Source: Podospora pseudocomata (Eukaryota; Ascomycota; Sordariomycetes; Sordariales; Podosporaceae). Taken from it: 64,000 bases of DNA. The notes beneath the pieces are model-generated. The model made no database searches. It had not been told where the DNA came from and saw nothing but the letters and a program-made list of their open reading frames with translations. Of the stretch, positions 11,158 to 23,325 are shown one piece after another. How positions within the stretch are numbered: position 1 is the stretch's first letter; each line of letters begins with the position of its first letter. The translations under genes were made by a program, and so were the position numbers. The DNA lies in contig NC_085890.1 in NCBI RefSeq assembly GCF_035222375.1, positions 186,001 to 250,000 of the forward strand, read 5' to 3'.

Positions 11158-13851
11158 CTACCGCGCAAACACCTTGACCACACCGTCGCCGCCGCCACTC
11201 ACAACCCAGCGGCCGTCCTGACTCCACACGACAGCGCAAACGCCCTCACCGCGCATCACCCTATGGCTCGTAATTTCTTGTGTGCAGGAACGTGTTTCCA
11301 AGGACCAGAACCGCAGGGAGCCGTCATGACCGGCGCTCACTAACTCCCGACCGTCGGGGCTGAGGGAGAGACCGGAGATGGAAGCGGGATGGGCAACCAT
11401 ATTGTAGGTGCATTGACCTGGGTGACTGGGTTAGCAAGGGAAAATGGCCAAGGCGCTGGTGGCCATTGTGAAACTTACCGCTATTGGCGTCGAAGAATCT
11501 CACATAGCAATCTTCGTGTCCTGAAATAATGACACCCTCCACACCCGATCCAGCCATAGCGCGCCCACCTCCTGTTGGTCCGCCGCCGCCGCTCTCCTCC
11601 TCGCCCAGGCCTTGGGGCTGATCAAGCCCAACGACCGTGGCCACCACCGCGTTGACACTGGTAGCGATGGTTCCATCATAGGTTTCTAGACTGGCCATGG
11701 TCCCAGTGGGTTCTCCGGTCCGGGTGTCGTAAACGATGATGGCAGCATCCGAGTAACTCACCACAAATGTCTCTCCGTTGGGGCTCAGGGGTGTGATCTT
11801 GGTTGGACTGGCCTTGCCATCGGGACGGGGGATGGAGTGTATCAGCGAGTAGTGGAAGGGGGAGTTGGAGGCGGTTGTCGGCTGGGGCGAGTTCGGGAAG
11901 CTGGAGCCGGAACTCATCGAGTTGCCTCGTGTGCGACCGCCAGGACCCCTCCGTCCCGTGCTGGGCTGCGGTGAGGTGAGCTGAGGTGGTGCACTGACTG
12001 CCCACAGCTTGACCGTACCATCAGCTGAGCCTGAGACGAGGAGGATGCGGTCCGGTGAGCCATGGGTAGTGTTTTGGCCAAAGATGGAGCCAAGGTTGGC
12101 GGGAAGTACGCAGAGGGCCCAGACAGCATCCGCATGCGCATCCATAGTGGCTTTGGGGTCTACACGTCCTCTTTCCCACACTCGGATGGTGGCATCCTGA
12201 CCTCCCGAAAAGATCCATCCATCGCCTTGCGCACGCCCGCCCGTAGAGAAGTTGGGCGATGGTGACCACGATGTCAGAGAGAGAACAGCATTACTGTGAC
12301 CGCGGTGTGTGAAATCGGCAGTCACGTCGAGGTCGCCGACTCCAGCGCCGGGATGCCCCGGATGACGATCCGGGATGTGGAATCGCTTGATCGTCCCGTC
12401 GTCTCCGGCGGTGCAGATCTCGGGCTCGCCAGGACTCCCGCCTCCAGAAAAGATCACAGTACGAACGGTGTCCAGGTGGCCTCTCAGTCCAAACTTGAGC
12501 TTGAAGTTGGTGTTTTCTGTTTTCTGGCTCATAGAGTTCAGCGAAAGCTCGTGGTCCGCACTTCTCCTCCGGCCCATGGAGCTCGAACTCTTTCTTCTAT
12601 GAGACAGAGCACCGCGGTTGGGGGATTTCGGGATGTTTTCAGCGGCGGGAAACACATCGGTATCCGGTCGGTTGGGAGACGCCTGATGAGGCTGTTGCTG
12701 CTGCTGTTGTTGTTGTTGTTGTTGTGGTGGTGGCGGGTTGGGGGCAGTGGGATCGGGAAAGTTGCTATCATTAAAATCCCAACTGTCTGACTCGAGCCCG
12801 CCGCGCTTCTCGGAAGGCTCTCCTCTGTCCTCCGCTCGATTGGGGTGCTTGGGCTGCAAGGCCGGCTCCTGGCCCGATTCCGCCGGAGGCTTTGCGTGGA
12901 TAGGTATCTGGCCAGTCCATTCGCCAGCATTCCCATACATGGCCGATGACTGCTCGGCATTTGATGTACGCATCATGGGGGCAGACTGTAAATCAAATTG
13001 CTTGACGGGATAGTTGCTTGGACCAGGTGCGCCCTGACCACGGTGGGCTAGAGGCGCCGCGTTTCTAGCTTGATGGGCCAGAAGCTCACGAACGTGAGCC
13101 TGTTGCTGCTGTTGTGAAAGTCCCTGCTGTTGGTAAACCGGGTCCATAACTTGCTGACCAAACGCATCGGTTTCCCGCAAGTCTTCCATCACAGGAAGGG
13201 GGGGCGAGTCTCTCGGCGGCATGGGATTAGCAGGTGTAACCATAAGGTAGGTAAATTCAGCCTGGCACTGGTCAAGGAAGGTCCTCAGCTCGTTGCGCTG
13301 GTTCTCTTCATCGGCGAGGTCGGCTGCGAGCGTGCTGGGCACCGTGGGGTCACCTGAAGCTACATCGCCAGCCTGTGTCAGCCATTCCGCAAGAATAAGA
13401 TGCCAGCAGACGTGCCATAGACTTACGAGCAAGCTTCTCCTTCAGTAAAGCAGCCCGATCTAGAGGTTTGGGCTGTGAGGGGTCGACACCCTCCTTTGAC
13501 TGTGCCAACTGCTGCTTGACCTTCTTTTCCAAAATTGAAACATATTTCTTCAAGGTGTTCTGGGTCGCGTCGGCTCTCCTGGCCTGGCCCTCGAGACCAG
13601 CTATCCTGCTCTTCATCTCCTGCCTCTCGATTTCCCAGGCATTGCGATCGCGTTCGTGTCGGTGCCATTCGGTCTGCAGAAAGCGCATAACACCTGCGGC
13701 AGCGGTTAGCAAGCAACCATCACATCAGGAGGGAGTTGGTGAGAAAGGCATGCGGACCTTGCAGTGTGTACTCAGTGGCAGGGGGGTGATTAGAGCCCAT
13801 CATGCCTCCGACTTCGTGCGCGCCCATACCACTCCCTCCATTGGTGCCCAT
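11158..13851 (-). CDS. Striatin, WD40 scaffold of the STRIPAK complex (PRO11/HAM-3-like)
   Basis: Four exons on the minus strand (13851-13758, 13693-13427, 13353-11479, 11417-11158) give 831 aa with consistent phases. Introns have GTCCGC/GCAG, GTAAGT/TCAG and GTAAGT/CCAG borders. The N-terminus shows the striatin signature: [20 protein letters not shown], followed by a heptad-rich coiled coil (roughly residues 38-85), the PP2A-A and dimerisation region in this family. A long disordered middle includes a Pro and Gln tract encoded near 12,690-12,735. From about residue 330 to the C-terminus come WD40 blades with GH-WD style ends, for example [45 protein letters not shown] and [14 protein letters not shown]. 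Fungal homologues scaffold STRIPAK, which is needed for hyphal fusion and fruiting-body formation. Length matches the fungal family (about 830-860 aa). Confidence 0.95.
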
Positions 13852-14283
13852 GGTGGCAGCAGAGCGAGCGAACCACGAGATGCCGTGACTGCGGGCGAAG
13901 AAGCCGTGGAGGTGAGAGTCGAAGAGAGATGGAGGTATTAATTAGCTAGCTGTCCATATAACAAAAGCACTAGTCGGTACAAAGAATCGGTTCTGTCTTG
14001 CTGATACTGTTTGTCGCCTGTGCCTGGCTGGCTCCAAGTCAGTGCGATGGTCGCTGGCTGGTTGGTTGGCCAGAAGTCAACGACACACGGGCCACTGCCT
14101 CTCCCGCTGAGGGAGCTCGACTGGATCCACAAGGGTGCCGTGGGATTGGGCCAATCAGAGGCTGCTATTTTGTGCTATGCAACTGCTGTATGTGTATAAC
14201 TTCCATTTGTGGGACTGTTGATTTCGACAATGTCTCCCATGTTCTTTCTGTCTTATCCTACATAGAGAGAGAGAGTACAGGCG
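13852..14283. other. Intergenic spacer between XPA and striatin
   Basis: This is the 5' region of striatin and the 3' flank of the XPA gene, both on the minus strand in head-to-tail order. A GAGAGAGAG run lies near 14264-14275. No gene is seen. Confidence 0.5.
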
Positions 14284-15589
14284 TCAAAACTCCATTACCT
14301 CCACCTGTGACCCGCAAGTCAAACATGTCTTGACCGTCATCCCCTCCGCATTCTCCACGGTCCTCCCCCACTCATGGGCATGTTTCCCTCGATCCCCAAT
14401 CACATCTCCAAACCTGGCTGCTTTTCCAGGGCCCGAGCCCGAGCCGCTGCTGTCCCCTTTGGCATTGTTCCTCCTGAAAGCCTCGGTCCTGGTCTTCCGC
14501 TTCAGGTCCAACAGCTTTTCTTTAAACTTGGCCTCCTTCCTCCTTTTTTTATCTTGCTCTCGCTTCTCGAATTCGGCGTCGAGTGCCTCTGCTGAGCCCC
14601 ATTTCTGGTTGATGGCATACTCCTCGACCTGGTATCGTAGAAACAGCATCATGTCATGCCAGTGTGACTTGTGGGGATTTGGCTTGGACAGGTGCGGTAG
14701 CAGCTCGGGATCCCTCAGCTCGGCTTCGCAGGAACATCATGTTAGCAGCACAACACCATGATCAGGACACCCCTGAGATGGACTCACGATCCGTCAACAA
14801 GTAATCCTCTTTGCACTCCGTCTTGGTTAACAAGCTGTACTTTTCGGGAAACTTTTGCTTGCACCCGTTGCAGACAGCACATCCAAACACTTCTTCCCAG
14901 ACAAAGTCGATCTCGACAGTCTTGCATTCCCTGCATCGTTTTCTCGTCTTTTCATCTGCCAGCACATTCAGCCCGGGCTCGAAAGGCCCCGACTTGTTTC
15001 TCTGCAGTTTCTTGATCAGCTGCAGCCTTTCCCACTCGGCAGCAGTCATATTCGCCGGCTTCTGCTCCGCCTCGGGCTTGCCTGGTACGCCGGCAGACAT
15101 GCTCTTGTTCCAAGGGTCATCTTCGATGCTCAGGAAGCCGCCCTTTGTATCTGTCATGGCGCTAAAGTTGTAGTCGACATATTTCGTAAATTTGCGCGAG
15201 ACTGGCTGCAGGCCCTCTCCCTCCTTGGCCGGACTCGTACGCGCGTCCCGGTTTGTGGCCGGCACTTCGGCTCGCGATATCGACCCGTATGGCCGTTTCT
15301 TCCCAGCCGAGGCGGCGGTTGTCGTTAATCCATCTGTCTGTTGTACATCGGAGGCACGGAGCTCGGCGTCGCGCTGCTCACGAATGGCTTTGGCGCGCAA
15401 GCGGTTTTCTTCCTGCAATCAGCGCGCGAGGTGAGCATCCATGGCGGTACCTTAATATCACTCGGAATTGCGGAGAGGGAAGTAACCTACGATGCGACGG
15501 GTGATTTCAGGTGTTGGTGGAGATTGTGGCCGTCTGGGGATGGTTGTGGTTGTCGCAGCCTCTCTTGGTGGGGTTGTTGGCCTATCCAT
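14284..15589 (-). CDS. RAD14: DNA damage recognition protein XPA/Rad14
   Basis: Three exons on the minus strand (15589-15491, 15412-14788, 14723-14284) encode 387 aa. Splice borders are GTAGGT/TGCAG and GTGAGT/CGAAG with a GCTAAC branch. The N-terminal exon is Thr/Pro-rich. The next begins EENRLRAKAIREQRD, the basic helix shared by XPA proteins. A C4 zinc finger has Cys193 and Cys196 (CREC), then 17 residues, then Cys214 and Cys217 (CNGC), exactly the XPA spacing. It is followed by KYSLLTKTECKEDYLLTD, then PELRDPELLPHL and NPHKSHWHDMMLFLRYQVE, the DNA-binding core. The protein verifies lesions and binds the damaged junction with RPA and TFIIH in nucleotide excision repair in the nucleus. The C-terminus ends with a second CxxC (CLTCGSQVEVMEF), also seen in fungal homologues. 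Confidence 0.95.
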
Positions 15590-16175
15590 GGCGAACAAAA
15601 ATGTGGTTTGGTGTTCTTCGGGAGCCGTTGCTGTTTCGATTGATCATGTCGTTATCTAATAGCAGGTAGAGAAATGGTGTCTGCTCTTGATCATGGAAGC
15701 TTCGTGTTGAGGTGAGAGCAACCTGCCTGAGCTGGAAGCTGGGGGATGCTCAAAGCGACGCCACCGACCACTCCCATCGGCGGGATGGCTATGACGCGTA
15801 GGTTGCTGCGCGGGACGGGACTGGCCACCACCCCCAAATACTTCAGGTCCGTTAACTACTCGACAATTTTTACACACAAGACGACGGGACACTCCATGCA
15901 CTGAACACAGAGTATCCATAGAAAGCCGTAGAAACAACCATGAGCAAAGTCGATTGACGAACGCACTTGATTATTGAAAAGCAAAACCAAGAACACCACG
16001 CCCCCCTCCGCTAATAATTACTGATCCAGCCGACCCGCCATCCATTTCCCCCCCAAAAAAATCTATCACAACAAGGCGCCCCCCGCAAGGGGACTTTCTT
16101 ATCAAGAAAACCCCGCCAAAGCGCGCGCAGCCAACGGGACCCATCCATCCAGGACCATACATTTTGTAAAGTACT
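15590..16175. other. Intergenic spacer
   Basis: It contains the promoter of XPA (-) and the 3' flank of Pho88 (-). Homopolymer C and A runs lie near 16050-16085. No gene is recognised. Confidence 0.5.
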
Positions 16176-16920
16176 CTACTCCTCCTTGGCGCCACCACGG
16201 CCGGCACGTTCGGCCGACTCGACAGCCTTCTTGTCGCTCTGGGCAGAGCCGTTCTGGAGACCACTCATGAAGCCGGCAGCCTGCTTGAATGGGCGCTTGA
16301 GATCACCAGATGCGGGCTGGCCCCAGACGTGGATCTTGGTGAGGTTGGCCTCGAGGGCGCCCTTGAGAGGGATGATGCTCTGGATGAGGAGGGGATTGGT
16401 GTATTTGAAGTACAGGTGCATCACCCCCATCATCAGGACACCCATCATCTGGGAGCGCATCAAGTTCTTGAGCTGGGCGAGGTCGTAGGCCTGGACCGTA
16501 GTGGTGACGAGCTTGCCCTCCTCGCTGGAGCCCATTGGCGCGGGTTCGACATACTTGAGCGTGGTAAGATCTGTAGAAAACAAGGACGCATGTTAGCCTA
16601 GGTCTCGCAGAGGCGCAACACGGAGAGGACGGGGAGGACGGGGAGGAACGAAGACGGGGCGACGCACCCTTCTTCTTATTGATGGTGTTCTGGATGTAGA
16701 GGTAGATGCTCAGAATGATCAGGTTGCTGGCAATGTAGCCGGCGCGGCAGAGGTTGAGAACAGACTCGTCTTCGAAGGGAATCTTCTTGGCGACCTGCAT
16801 CATCCCGAGGATGATGATCAGGTTGGTGCTGGAAAGCAACAGGTTAGCTGGCAGAACGAAACAATGGGCGCAGGGCCGGCGCCGGTGCGACGGTGCCTAC
16901 ATTTGTGGACTGAGACCCAT
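16176..16920 (-). CDS. PHO88: Pho88/Snd3 ER membrane protein
   Basis: Three exons on the minus strand (16920-16901, 16828-16668, 16570-16176) encode 191 aa. The first coding exon is only 20 nt and splices in mid-codon to give MGLSPQ-ITNLIIILGMMQ. The family shows an N-terminal hydrophobic segment, a motif around KKIPFEDESVLNLCRAGY, a second transmembrane segment (ASNLIILSIYLYI), the YDLAQLKNLMRSQMMG motif, a third hydrophobic stretch (GVLMMGVMHLYF) and a charged cytosolic tail. Pho88, also called Snd3, is an ER membrane protein of the SRP-independent targeting route, first described in phosphate transporter maturation. Length matches fungal homologues (about 185-200 aa). Confidence 0.92.
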
Positions 16921-18967
16921 AGTGACAGATGTGACTGCGTATGGAGATGCGCGGTGCAAGTTTGTCGGTTCTAGCGAGCGGTTATGGATGCTTGGAGGTG
17001 AGCGTGGACGGGCGATCCGGCCAGATTTTATTTCTTTGATGTCTCCAATCCAGAAACCCGTCTCAGCTCCGTGGCCACTCGCACGGATCCACTGCCAATG
17101 CCCATAACTTGGCATCCAACAAGACCAGGAGCGTGTTTGCAATGATAACCAACTAGATACCTAATTATTCATTTCATCGACCAAGAGTCTTTGGGGAAAT
17201 CTCTCTTGTATTCCAGATCAGTTATGGCTACCTCTTTGCCTTCTCGAGCTCGAACTACGGAATCATGACAGGGGAAGGTCCCCGAATCATCTCGGAACAG
17301 AAAATTCAGTATATAGATAGCTTGAAAATACACCCTCCGTAGTCCGCCAAGCTCCAAGTAGAACCTCCTGCCTTTCACACTGTGGTGACCTCCAGACCCA
17401 CTCCAGTGTCTCTCAGACCGTGGGGACATGTCGCTTGCAACGCTCTGGGTTTCGGCAGAGCAACCGTTGTCTCGCTCCATTCTTCCGCCACGAGCCAACC
17501 TCACCAACACTTAAGCTTTTCTGCATACCGGTGTACACCCACGTCGTCATTCACAACCATGTTATGGTTAATCCTCTTTTCTGCGCAGTCTCGATGTCGC
17601 CTTGCCAATGGGGGTAGCTATTTGATGACAGCTGCATGTGGTGACCTGCAACTCTTCAACACGCCTTTGGATATGCAATGGGACACAGAGATGGTTCTGC
17701 AAGGCCTCTCTCGCCTTCTCAGACGGGCAGATACCTCAACTAGCTTTACTGATGGAAAACATGGGCGTTTGAGAGTATCTGTTTACTTACAAGAATGTCG
17801 ACCATATCACTTACCTCTACCACAGCACTCCTTCACAGTGATCCCACCTCTTCGTTTGCCTCCCATTTTCACTTAACGGCACCTCCAGCACGTTCGACAT
17901 AGCCTACCTGCCAGATCTTTCCCGTGATAGCCAGAGGTAGTGTGCAAGTCAGTTTTGCCATTCGTAAGATTCCAACTGGGCCGTGAGAATACATTCCGAA
18001 TACACCATGCCAATCATCCCCAGACATACGATTCTTCCGTTCAACCAGCAGCAACGTTCAATGCTCAATCTCCGTATCACGCGGATTATCTGGCAGCATC
18101 AATCGACATATTTAAAGTCCTTTGCCTATCCACCCAATCGCGACGACGTGACGACCTACCATACCTACAACTTTAACCTTTCCTGGTATGAACAATCTTT
18201 CCCCAAAGATTACGCAGCTCCAATACCTTTCAGTGATCCACAAAAGTTAGGGGGTTGGCATGCGTGATCGACACTGTAGACAATAATTCTCGCTCACCAA
18301 GCATGATTTGTCTCAAATAAGTCAACATTCAATCAACACATGCACATAAATAGCATGACTTTCTTCCCCGCGTCCTGAGCATGCCCAGGGGCACAATGAA
18401 AAAAGAGATGGCCGGTCAGACTTCCATCGACACCCACCCCGTTCAAGCGCCCGAAGGCAAGACCTCGAGAAATCGGGGTACAGATCATCGCCACTCTCTA
18501 TACAGCCGCAGCACATAGGCCAGCGACCGCCACCTTTGCAGGCAGGTCGAGAGTATAAAAGGCTCCTCACTGTTGGGCGCCGAGGATATCGTTCATCAAC
18601 CCGGGTGGGATCTGTAGCTCCTTTAGGGAACACAAAAGAGGACGACTACTATAGAAATGATTCTCTGAAGTATTGTCGACATGAGGAAAAAAAGAAAAAG
18701 AAAAATTGAAACGGAAGGAGGAGAGCACTCAATTTATACCCATCACTGGTGGCCAGTGCACGCATGCAAATTTGCAATCACTCGCACAGACCATTCTCTC
18801 CACCCTGCAAAAATTCAAGCATCAAGTGGGGCAGAATGGACCGCAAACCGTTTTGCCGACTCAGACCGCCAAAATTTCTCGCGCTGGAGAAGAGTTTTCC
18901 AATTTTTGTACGTGACAACGCTCAATATGGCATCATTGAATTTTGTTGGACTCGGCATCTCAGCAAT
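16921..18967. other. Intergenic region
   Basis: About 2 kb upstream of Pho88 (-) and downstream of the adenylyltransferase (-). Several frames of 60-165 codons are open, but none shows a family motif or convincing codon use. No repeat or RNA gene is supported. Confidence 0.45.
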
Positions 18968-20089
18968 TTATTCCCGATACACGCCCTCCGCTTCAATCCA
19001 CCACTTTACTCCGTCACTAACCATCTTATCCAACCTCTCCCTGTTGCCCTCCCTGGCAGCATCCCGTGCATAGGTACTACTGACCACCTCAGTCCCCGCC
19101 TCTCTTCCCTCGACCATCTCGATCCTCTCCGCCCATTCCTTGCTCCCGCCTATCCTGCCCAGTCCATGACCTCCCCCCTCTTCCCCGTCATCACCCTGTA
19201 CCAGGTCTTGCAGATACTTCAGCTGCTCGTCCTTCCCACCCCACTCATCATCGGTCCGCATTGTCACCCTCAGCCTCGCCCTTTGAAACAATGGCCCAAG
19301 AGCCTTTTGCATAGGCGTCCTGGGCTTCTCTTGCTTGTTCTCCACTGCTGTCGGCACACTCGTGTCCAGCGGCGTACCAGGCGGAGGGGCTGCCACCGGG
19401 CCGTAATATTTTGGATTGAACACCCGTATCAACGTGTCATAGCCCACCAACATGACCTGCCCCATCTTGACCTCTGGTGCACCCCGTTGGTAAAACCCGA
19501 CCTGGTCAATCGCCTCGCTCTTCTCGTGGAAGAATGGCAAGGTTGATAGCCCAATGTCGACATCGATTGCTGTGTTGGCTTGCTGCTGTAGCCAGGCCTG
19601 GACATCTTGTGCAAAGGCCCACATCAATCCAAGGCGTTGATGAAAAGGGGCAGGTTTGGGCGCTTTGTCAGCGTTGTTGACTGAGAGCAACAATAGCAGC
19701 CTAGTTGTCTCGGCTCTGCCGCCTACATCCACGGCATTTTCCACGTTGTGGTTCGTGGTTGTTGGTGGCCGGCCCTCAGAGAGAATAGCGGATGTGGCCA
19801 TCCGCAGGTGAGCCCGTGTTGGAGGGTTGAAGGACGAATCGAGGATAATCAGGGTGCGTGGTCTAGCCCGAGGGGGGAGAGGGCTTGGGATTGCAGGTTG
19901 GTCATCCTTCTGGCTTGTACCGACAGGTTGCCGTGATACTGTGCAGATAACTTCGAGCTTCGAGGAGGTGGCTTTGAACGAGGTGAGTGCTTGGGAGAAG
20001 AAAGCTGTTAGGACGCGGGCCGAAGCCGATACTCGCGGACGCATGGGTTGGTAACCAGCCTCTGGGGGCTCGCCAGGTGAAGAGGACAT
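18968..20089 (-). CDS. Nicotinamide-nucleotide adenylyltransferase-like protein (Pof1-type)
   Basis: This is a single-exon minus-strand gene of 373 aa from ATG 20089; an internal Met at residue 16 is an alternative start. It carries the nucleotidyltransferase fold signatures: a strand (RTLIILDSSFNPPT) leading to a T/HxxH-like motif FNPPTRAH (residues 87-94), a central LMLVGYDTLIRVF-like strand (here GQVMLVGYDTLIRVF), and a C-terminal SSTYARDAAREG motif equivalent to the ISSTxxR nucleotide-binding loop. Relatives such as yeast Pof1 make NAD from nicotinamide mononucleotide and ATP, probably in a salvage role. The approximately 60-residue N-terminal region before the catalytic strand has low similarity to anything I recognise. 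The superfamily is secure; the exact substrate is inferred. Confidence 0.85.
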   Translation of the reverse strand: MSSSPGEPPEAGYQPMRPRVSASARVLTAFFSQALTSFKATSSKLEVICTVSRQPVGTSQKDDQPAIPSPLPPRARPRTLIILDSSFNPPTRAHLRMATSAILSEGRPPTTTNHNVENAVDVGGRAETTRLLLLLSVNNADKAPKPAPFHQRLGLMWAFAQDVQAWLQQQANTAIDVDIGLSTLPFFHEKSEAIDQVGFYQRGAPEVKMGQVMLVGYDTLIRVFNPKYYGPVAAPPPGTPLDTSVPTAVENKQEKPRTPMQKALGPLFQRARLRVTMRTDDEWGGKDEQLKYLQDLVQGDDGEEGGGHGLGRIGGSKEWAERIEMVEGREAGTEVVSSTYARDAAREGNRERLDKMVSDGVKWWIEAEGVYRE

Positions 20090-21024
20090 AGCCTGGCACG
20101 CTCTGCCTTGAGTAACGGCTCTCTGATGCTCACAGAGCTCTCATGCGGTTGCTATCGAGGTACGGATGATGACACAGCCAATGCAAGTGTGACTTCCTGC
20201 TTGTGCAGCGGGGGTGGGGTAGTGGGGGGGAACGGGGTTTATGGGCCGCTTGCTTTTCTTATGTGCGAGAAACCCGGATCGTGAGAACCTCAACCCCAGA
20301 TATCTGTTGTCGTTTCCTCCAAGTCCGCCTCTTCTTGTGCTTGTGGTGTTTTCGGCGTTTGCTTGCTGATTACTAGGCCACGATGAGCAGGGTCACAATG
20401 TTGCGCTGTTGGACCTCGACGCGACCGCCTCCTTGTCCGAGACCCAATTCGACACCTCCCAGGCTGTGTCCATATATGGCCACATTGATGTTCTTATCAG
20501 CGCGGTGGCTCAGGGACGCAGAAGTACAACTCCATGGCTGCTAAGAAACTGTTCCATTCTTAGGGACCGGATGTAGAATAGGCCTCGAAAGATGGATCAG
20601 AAGTCATTCAGGCTTTGCAGGCCGTCGTTGATGCATGGTCGTCCAAAAGTCCAGTGAAATGTGTGGCGGTTCTCCTGCTGTTTATTTCACATCGGTGCAA
20701 ACGGAAGCGGAGACAGGTAAATGCAGAGTCCTTTCTATACCTATCAAGAGTGACTTCAAGAATATATACCATTTCCAGTTATTGGCTATTAGTACCGCCG
20801 ACAGGACCATCGCGTTCATCCATCACCACAAGGAAAACCTGACATGCCACACGCCAGCCGGGTACCTTATCTAGCATCCATGCTTGCACAACCCAATGAC
20901 CCTGAATTTTGTCGACCACCAAACGCCATATACATGCAAAACTCCTCCAGTCGCCAATACTCATACAACGTACCTCCTTAAATGCAATAGAAGCAGCAGG
21001 TGGTGTTGGTAACAAACAAATCCT
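20090..21024. other. Intergenic region
   Basis: It holds the promoter of the adenylyltransferase (-) and the 3' flank of APC10 (-). A poly-G tract lies near 20224-20236. No further gene is supported. Confidence 0.5.
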
Positions 21025-22175
21025 TCAGCGAATCTCGGGCTCCCGCATAAAGTCGGGGAAGTTTGAGAAGCTCCCATCCCCAGAAGGCGGATGTTGGTCA
21101 AAAGAATCAAGAAGCTCCTGGAGAGTCTTTTCCTCGTCCACGGTCAAGCTTTGCAGTGTGGCTCGGTTGGAAGGGCGTGAGGCAAGATTGATGGTGGGTT
21201 CCCGGGGCAGGTCTTCTAGCGCCGCTCCCCCCACCAAGCTCTCATCCAGGCCGTAAATCTTGATGCCACGGATGTGGGTGTCTTTGCCATTTTGGTGGTT
21301 TTCTTTGACGTGCATCTGCACCACCCAGCAACACAACGAGTGTCCATCATAGCCGCCGCCAGCATCGCTGATGGGAACGTCTTGCCAACCCACGGGGTTC
21401 ACCAGAGGCATCTCGGCAAACTGAATCAGATCATGAGGGCTTGTCCCGGCATAGAAGACAATGTTGGTAGGCGTATAAGACTCGTCTTGGCTATAATCCA
21501 CGTAGAACCGGATGGCACGGATCTCAACACGGCGCACAAAATGCATCGTGAGAAGGTGAGGCTGTTGGCCGTCCGATCTACAAGTCCAGTCAGCAACCGC
21601 CGGCGACACAGAGTCTTCGATGAAGGGCGTTTCACTTACTGCCAGTACTTGTCTGTATCGTCGCTCAAGAGCTCGGTAACTCCGTTTCCGGGCTTGTGGC
21701 TGCTGACTCCAAAATGCGCAAGGTTGTTGATCTCCTTCAATCCGAGAGCAGTGGGGTCAAATGGGGGTTCCTGAAGCTGGTCGGAACCGTCCTGCTCCTG
21801 CCCGTCGTCAAAGTCGTCTTCATCCATGTATTCTTCGCTGTAGTAGGTGTCGTCATCGCGAGGCTCTCTATAGCCATAGGCGTCGGGGTCGTCGTCCTCC
21901 GGCGCCGGCTCATCTTGGTCCAAATCTCCCTCTGGCCCATCCTCTGGCTCCTCTTCAAACTGGCCCCGAGCCTCTTGAACTGCCACCTCGTGGTCTTGAG
22001 TTCGGTAGTGCTCCATACCGACTTCCTCAACTTCCGCAAGTGGCTCCTGGTGAGACGGGGTGACAGGAGACAGAAACTGGGGCTGTTGGTGAGTGTAACC
22101 TGGGGCCTGGGTAACTTCGGCCGAGGCTGCGGGTGAGCTGCCCTGATAGTTAGTCAATACTACTACCTCATTCAT
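21025..22175 (-). CDS. APC10: Anaphase-promoting complex subunit 10 (Doc1)
   Basis: Two exons on the minus strand (22175-21640, 21577-21025; intron GTAAGT...TTGTAG, 62 bp) give 362 aa. The C-terminal half is the Doc domain: LGLKEINNLAHFGVSSHKPG, TELLSDDTDKYWQSDGQQP, IRAIRFYVDYSQDESYTPT, and HIRGIKIYGLDE at the end of the beta-barrel. APC10 binds the APC/C and helps it recognise D-box substrates for ubiquitination at mitosis. The N-terminal half, about 150 residues, is Pro/Gln-rich and then strongly acidic (many Glu and Asp), a fungal extension absent from yeast Doc1. The start is uncertain: ATG 22175 is the first Met of the frame, but the frame stays open upstream to about 22307. A TTGACTAAC...TATCAG motif at 22144-22160 could be the end of an intron from an upstream exon I could not locate. 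Confidence 0.85.
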
Positions 22176-23325
22176 GTCGTAAATTCCACATTGCACTCCC
22201 GTCAAAACAGCAAGCTTGTTCTCTTGCTCTAGGACGATGGGGCGGCGCTTGATGGGACCGTGACGAGAGAGGCAGAGGTCGTGGTTTGAGTCCAGCTCTC
22301 CCAGCACACGTCGCTTCTGCTGAACTACAACCCGACGAGGTCGATTTTAAATCATGGCGACGGCCTGATGGGAGTTGTATGACTCTCGTCGCCAGGAAGC
22401 TGGAGTGAAAGGAGGTTTGAGGAGGCGTGGATTGGATGAAAGACGGTGGGTGATGAACGAGAGAAATAAAAAGATGGCAGAAGAGAAGAGGCCCTTCGCT
22501 GCGGATTTGGGCACCAAGAAAAAACAGCAGTGGAGGATGAAAAGAAGAAAAGGAGGGAAGGAGGGACAAGAAGCGAGGGGCGAGGGGACGCAGTGACCAA
22601 AAGATCCAGGAATGGAAGTGGGAAGGTGATGGCGAGGGGCATGTTGGAGGAGAGCAGTGGATGAAAGCTGCGAGCGCCGAGACGGGGGCAAATTCTGAGT
22701 ATAAAAAATGAGGGTAATCATTGGGAAAGTCGGCGGTTGAGGTGCTTTTTCATAGGATGAGTTGACTTACACTGGGAAATAGGGGGGCCCCTTTGATGTT
22801 ATTCCGATGCGAAGACAGTTCTTGCGGCTCTACCAACGACGGGAACAGCTGTCAGAGAAGGTTGTTCGACCACGCACTGAAATAGACGGGTATGACGGGT
22901 GTTAGAGTTCTGAGTTGGCGCATCTGCCATCATCCCTTTGAGAAACTCGGCTTCAACCAAGAGCATACTATCATGGCTTGGAGAGAGTTGGTCTGCATTC
23001 CTGTCGACAATACAAACACACTGTTTGGAAAGATGGAGAGGTGCGTTGTACCTTTCAAGCCCCACCCCATCAATAGTGGGGCAGCAGAGCTCGTGACTGC
23101 GCGTGCAGTGGTCGTGTTTCCCGTTTTCCTTTACGCGACTCTTTAACCTCAAGCTCCATTGGACTTTGCCACTGAACCCCAAAATCTTTACCGCGTTGAC
23201 AACGACAGCAACGATAATACCAGGACCGCACTACTTTTCCAGTATCCTCTCCAATTCTCCCCGGTGTTTTCTATCCTGCAATTTCTAAAGCCCCCTTGTC
23301 TGGCTGGTAGTGCCTGTTTCTCGAA
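22176..23325. other. Shared upstream region of APC10 (-) and MRE11 (+)
   Basis: A 1.15 kb divergent promoter region. The 22340-22680 part is purine-rich on the plus strand (pyrimidine-rich in the APC10 sense), as expected for the APC10 leader. No gene is recognised. Confidence 0.5.

Noticed and set aside
17169-18267. Frames of 78-164 codons between PHO88 and the adenylyltransferase gene
   Set aside because: No homology-like motif, no convincing start context and no consistent codon use; left as intergenic.
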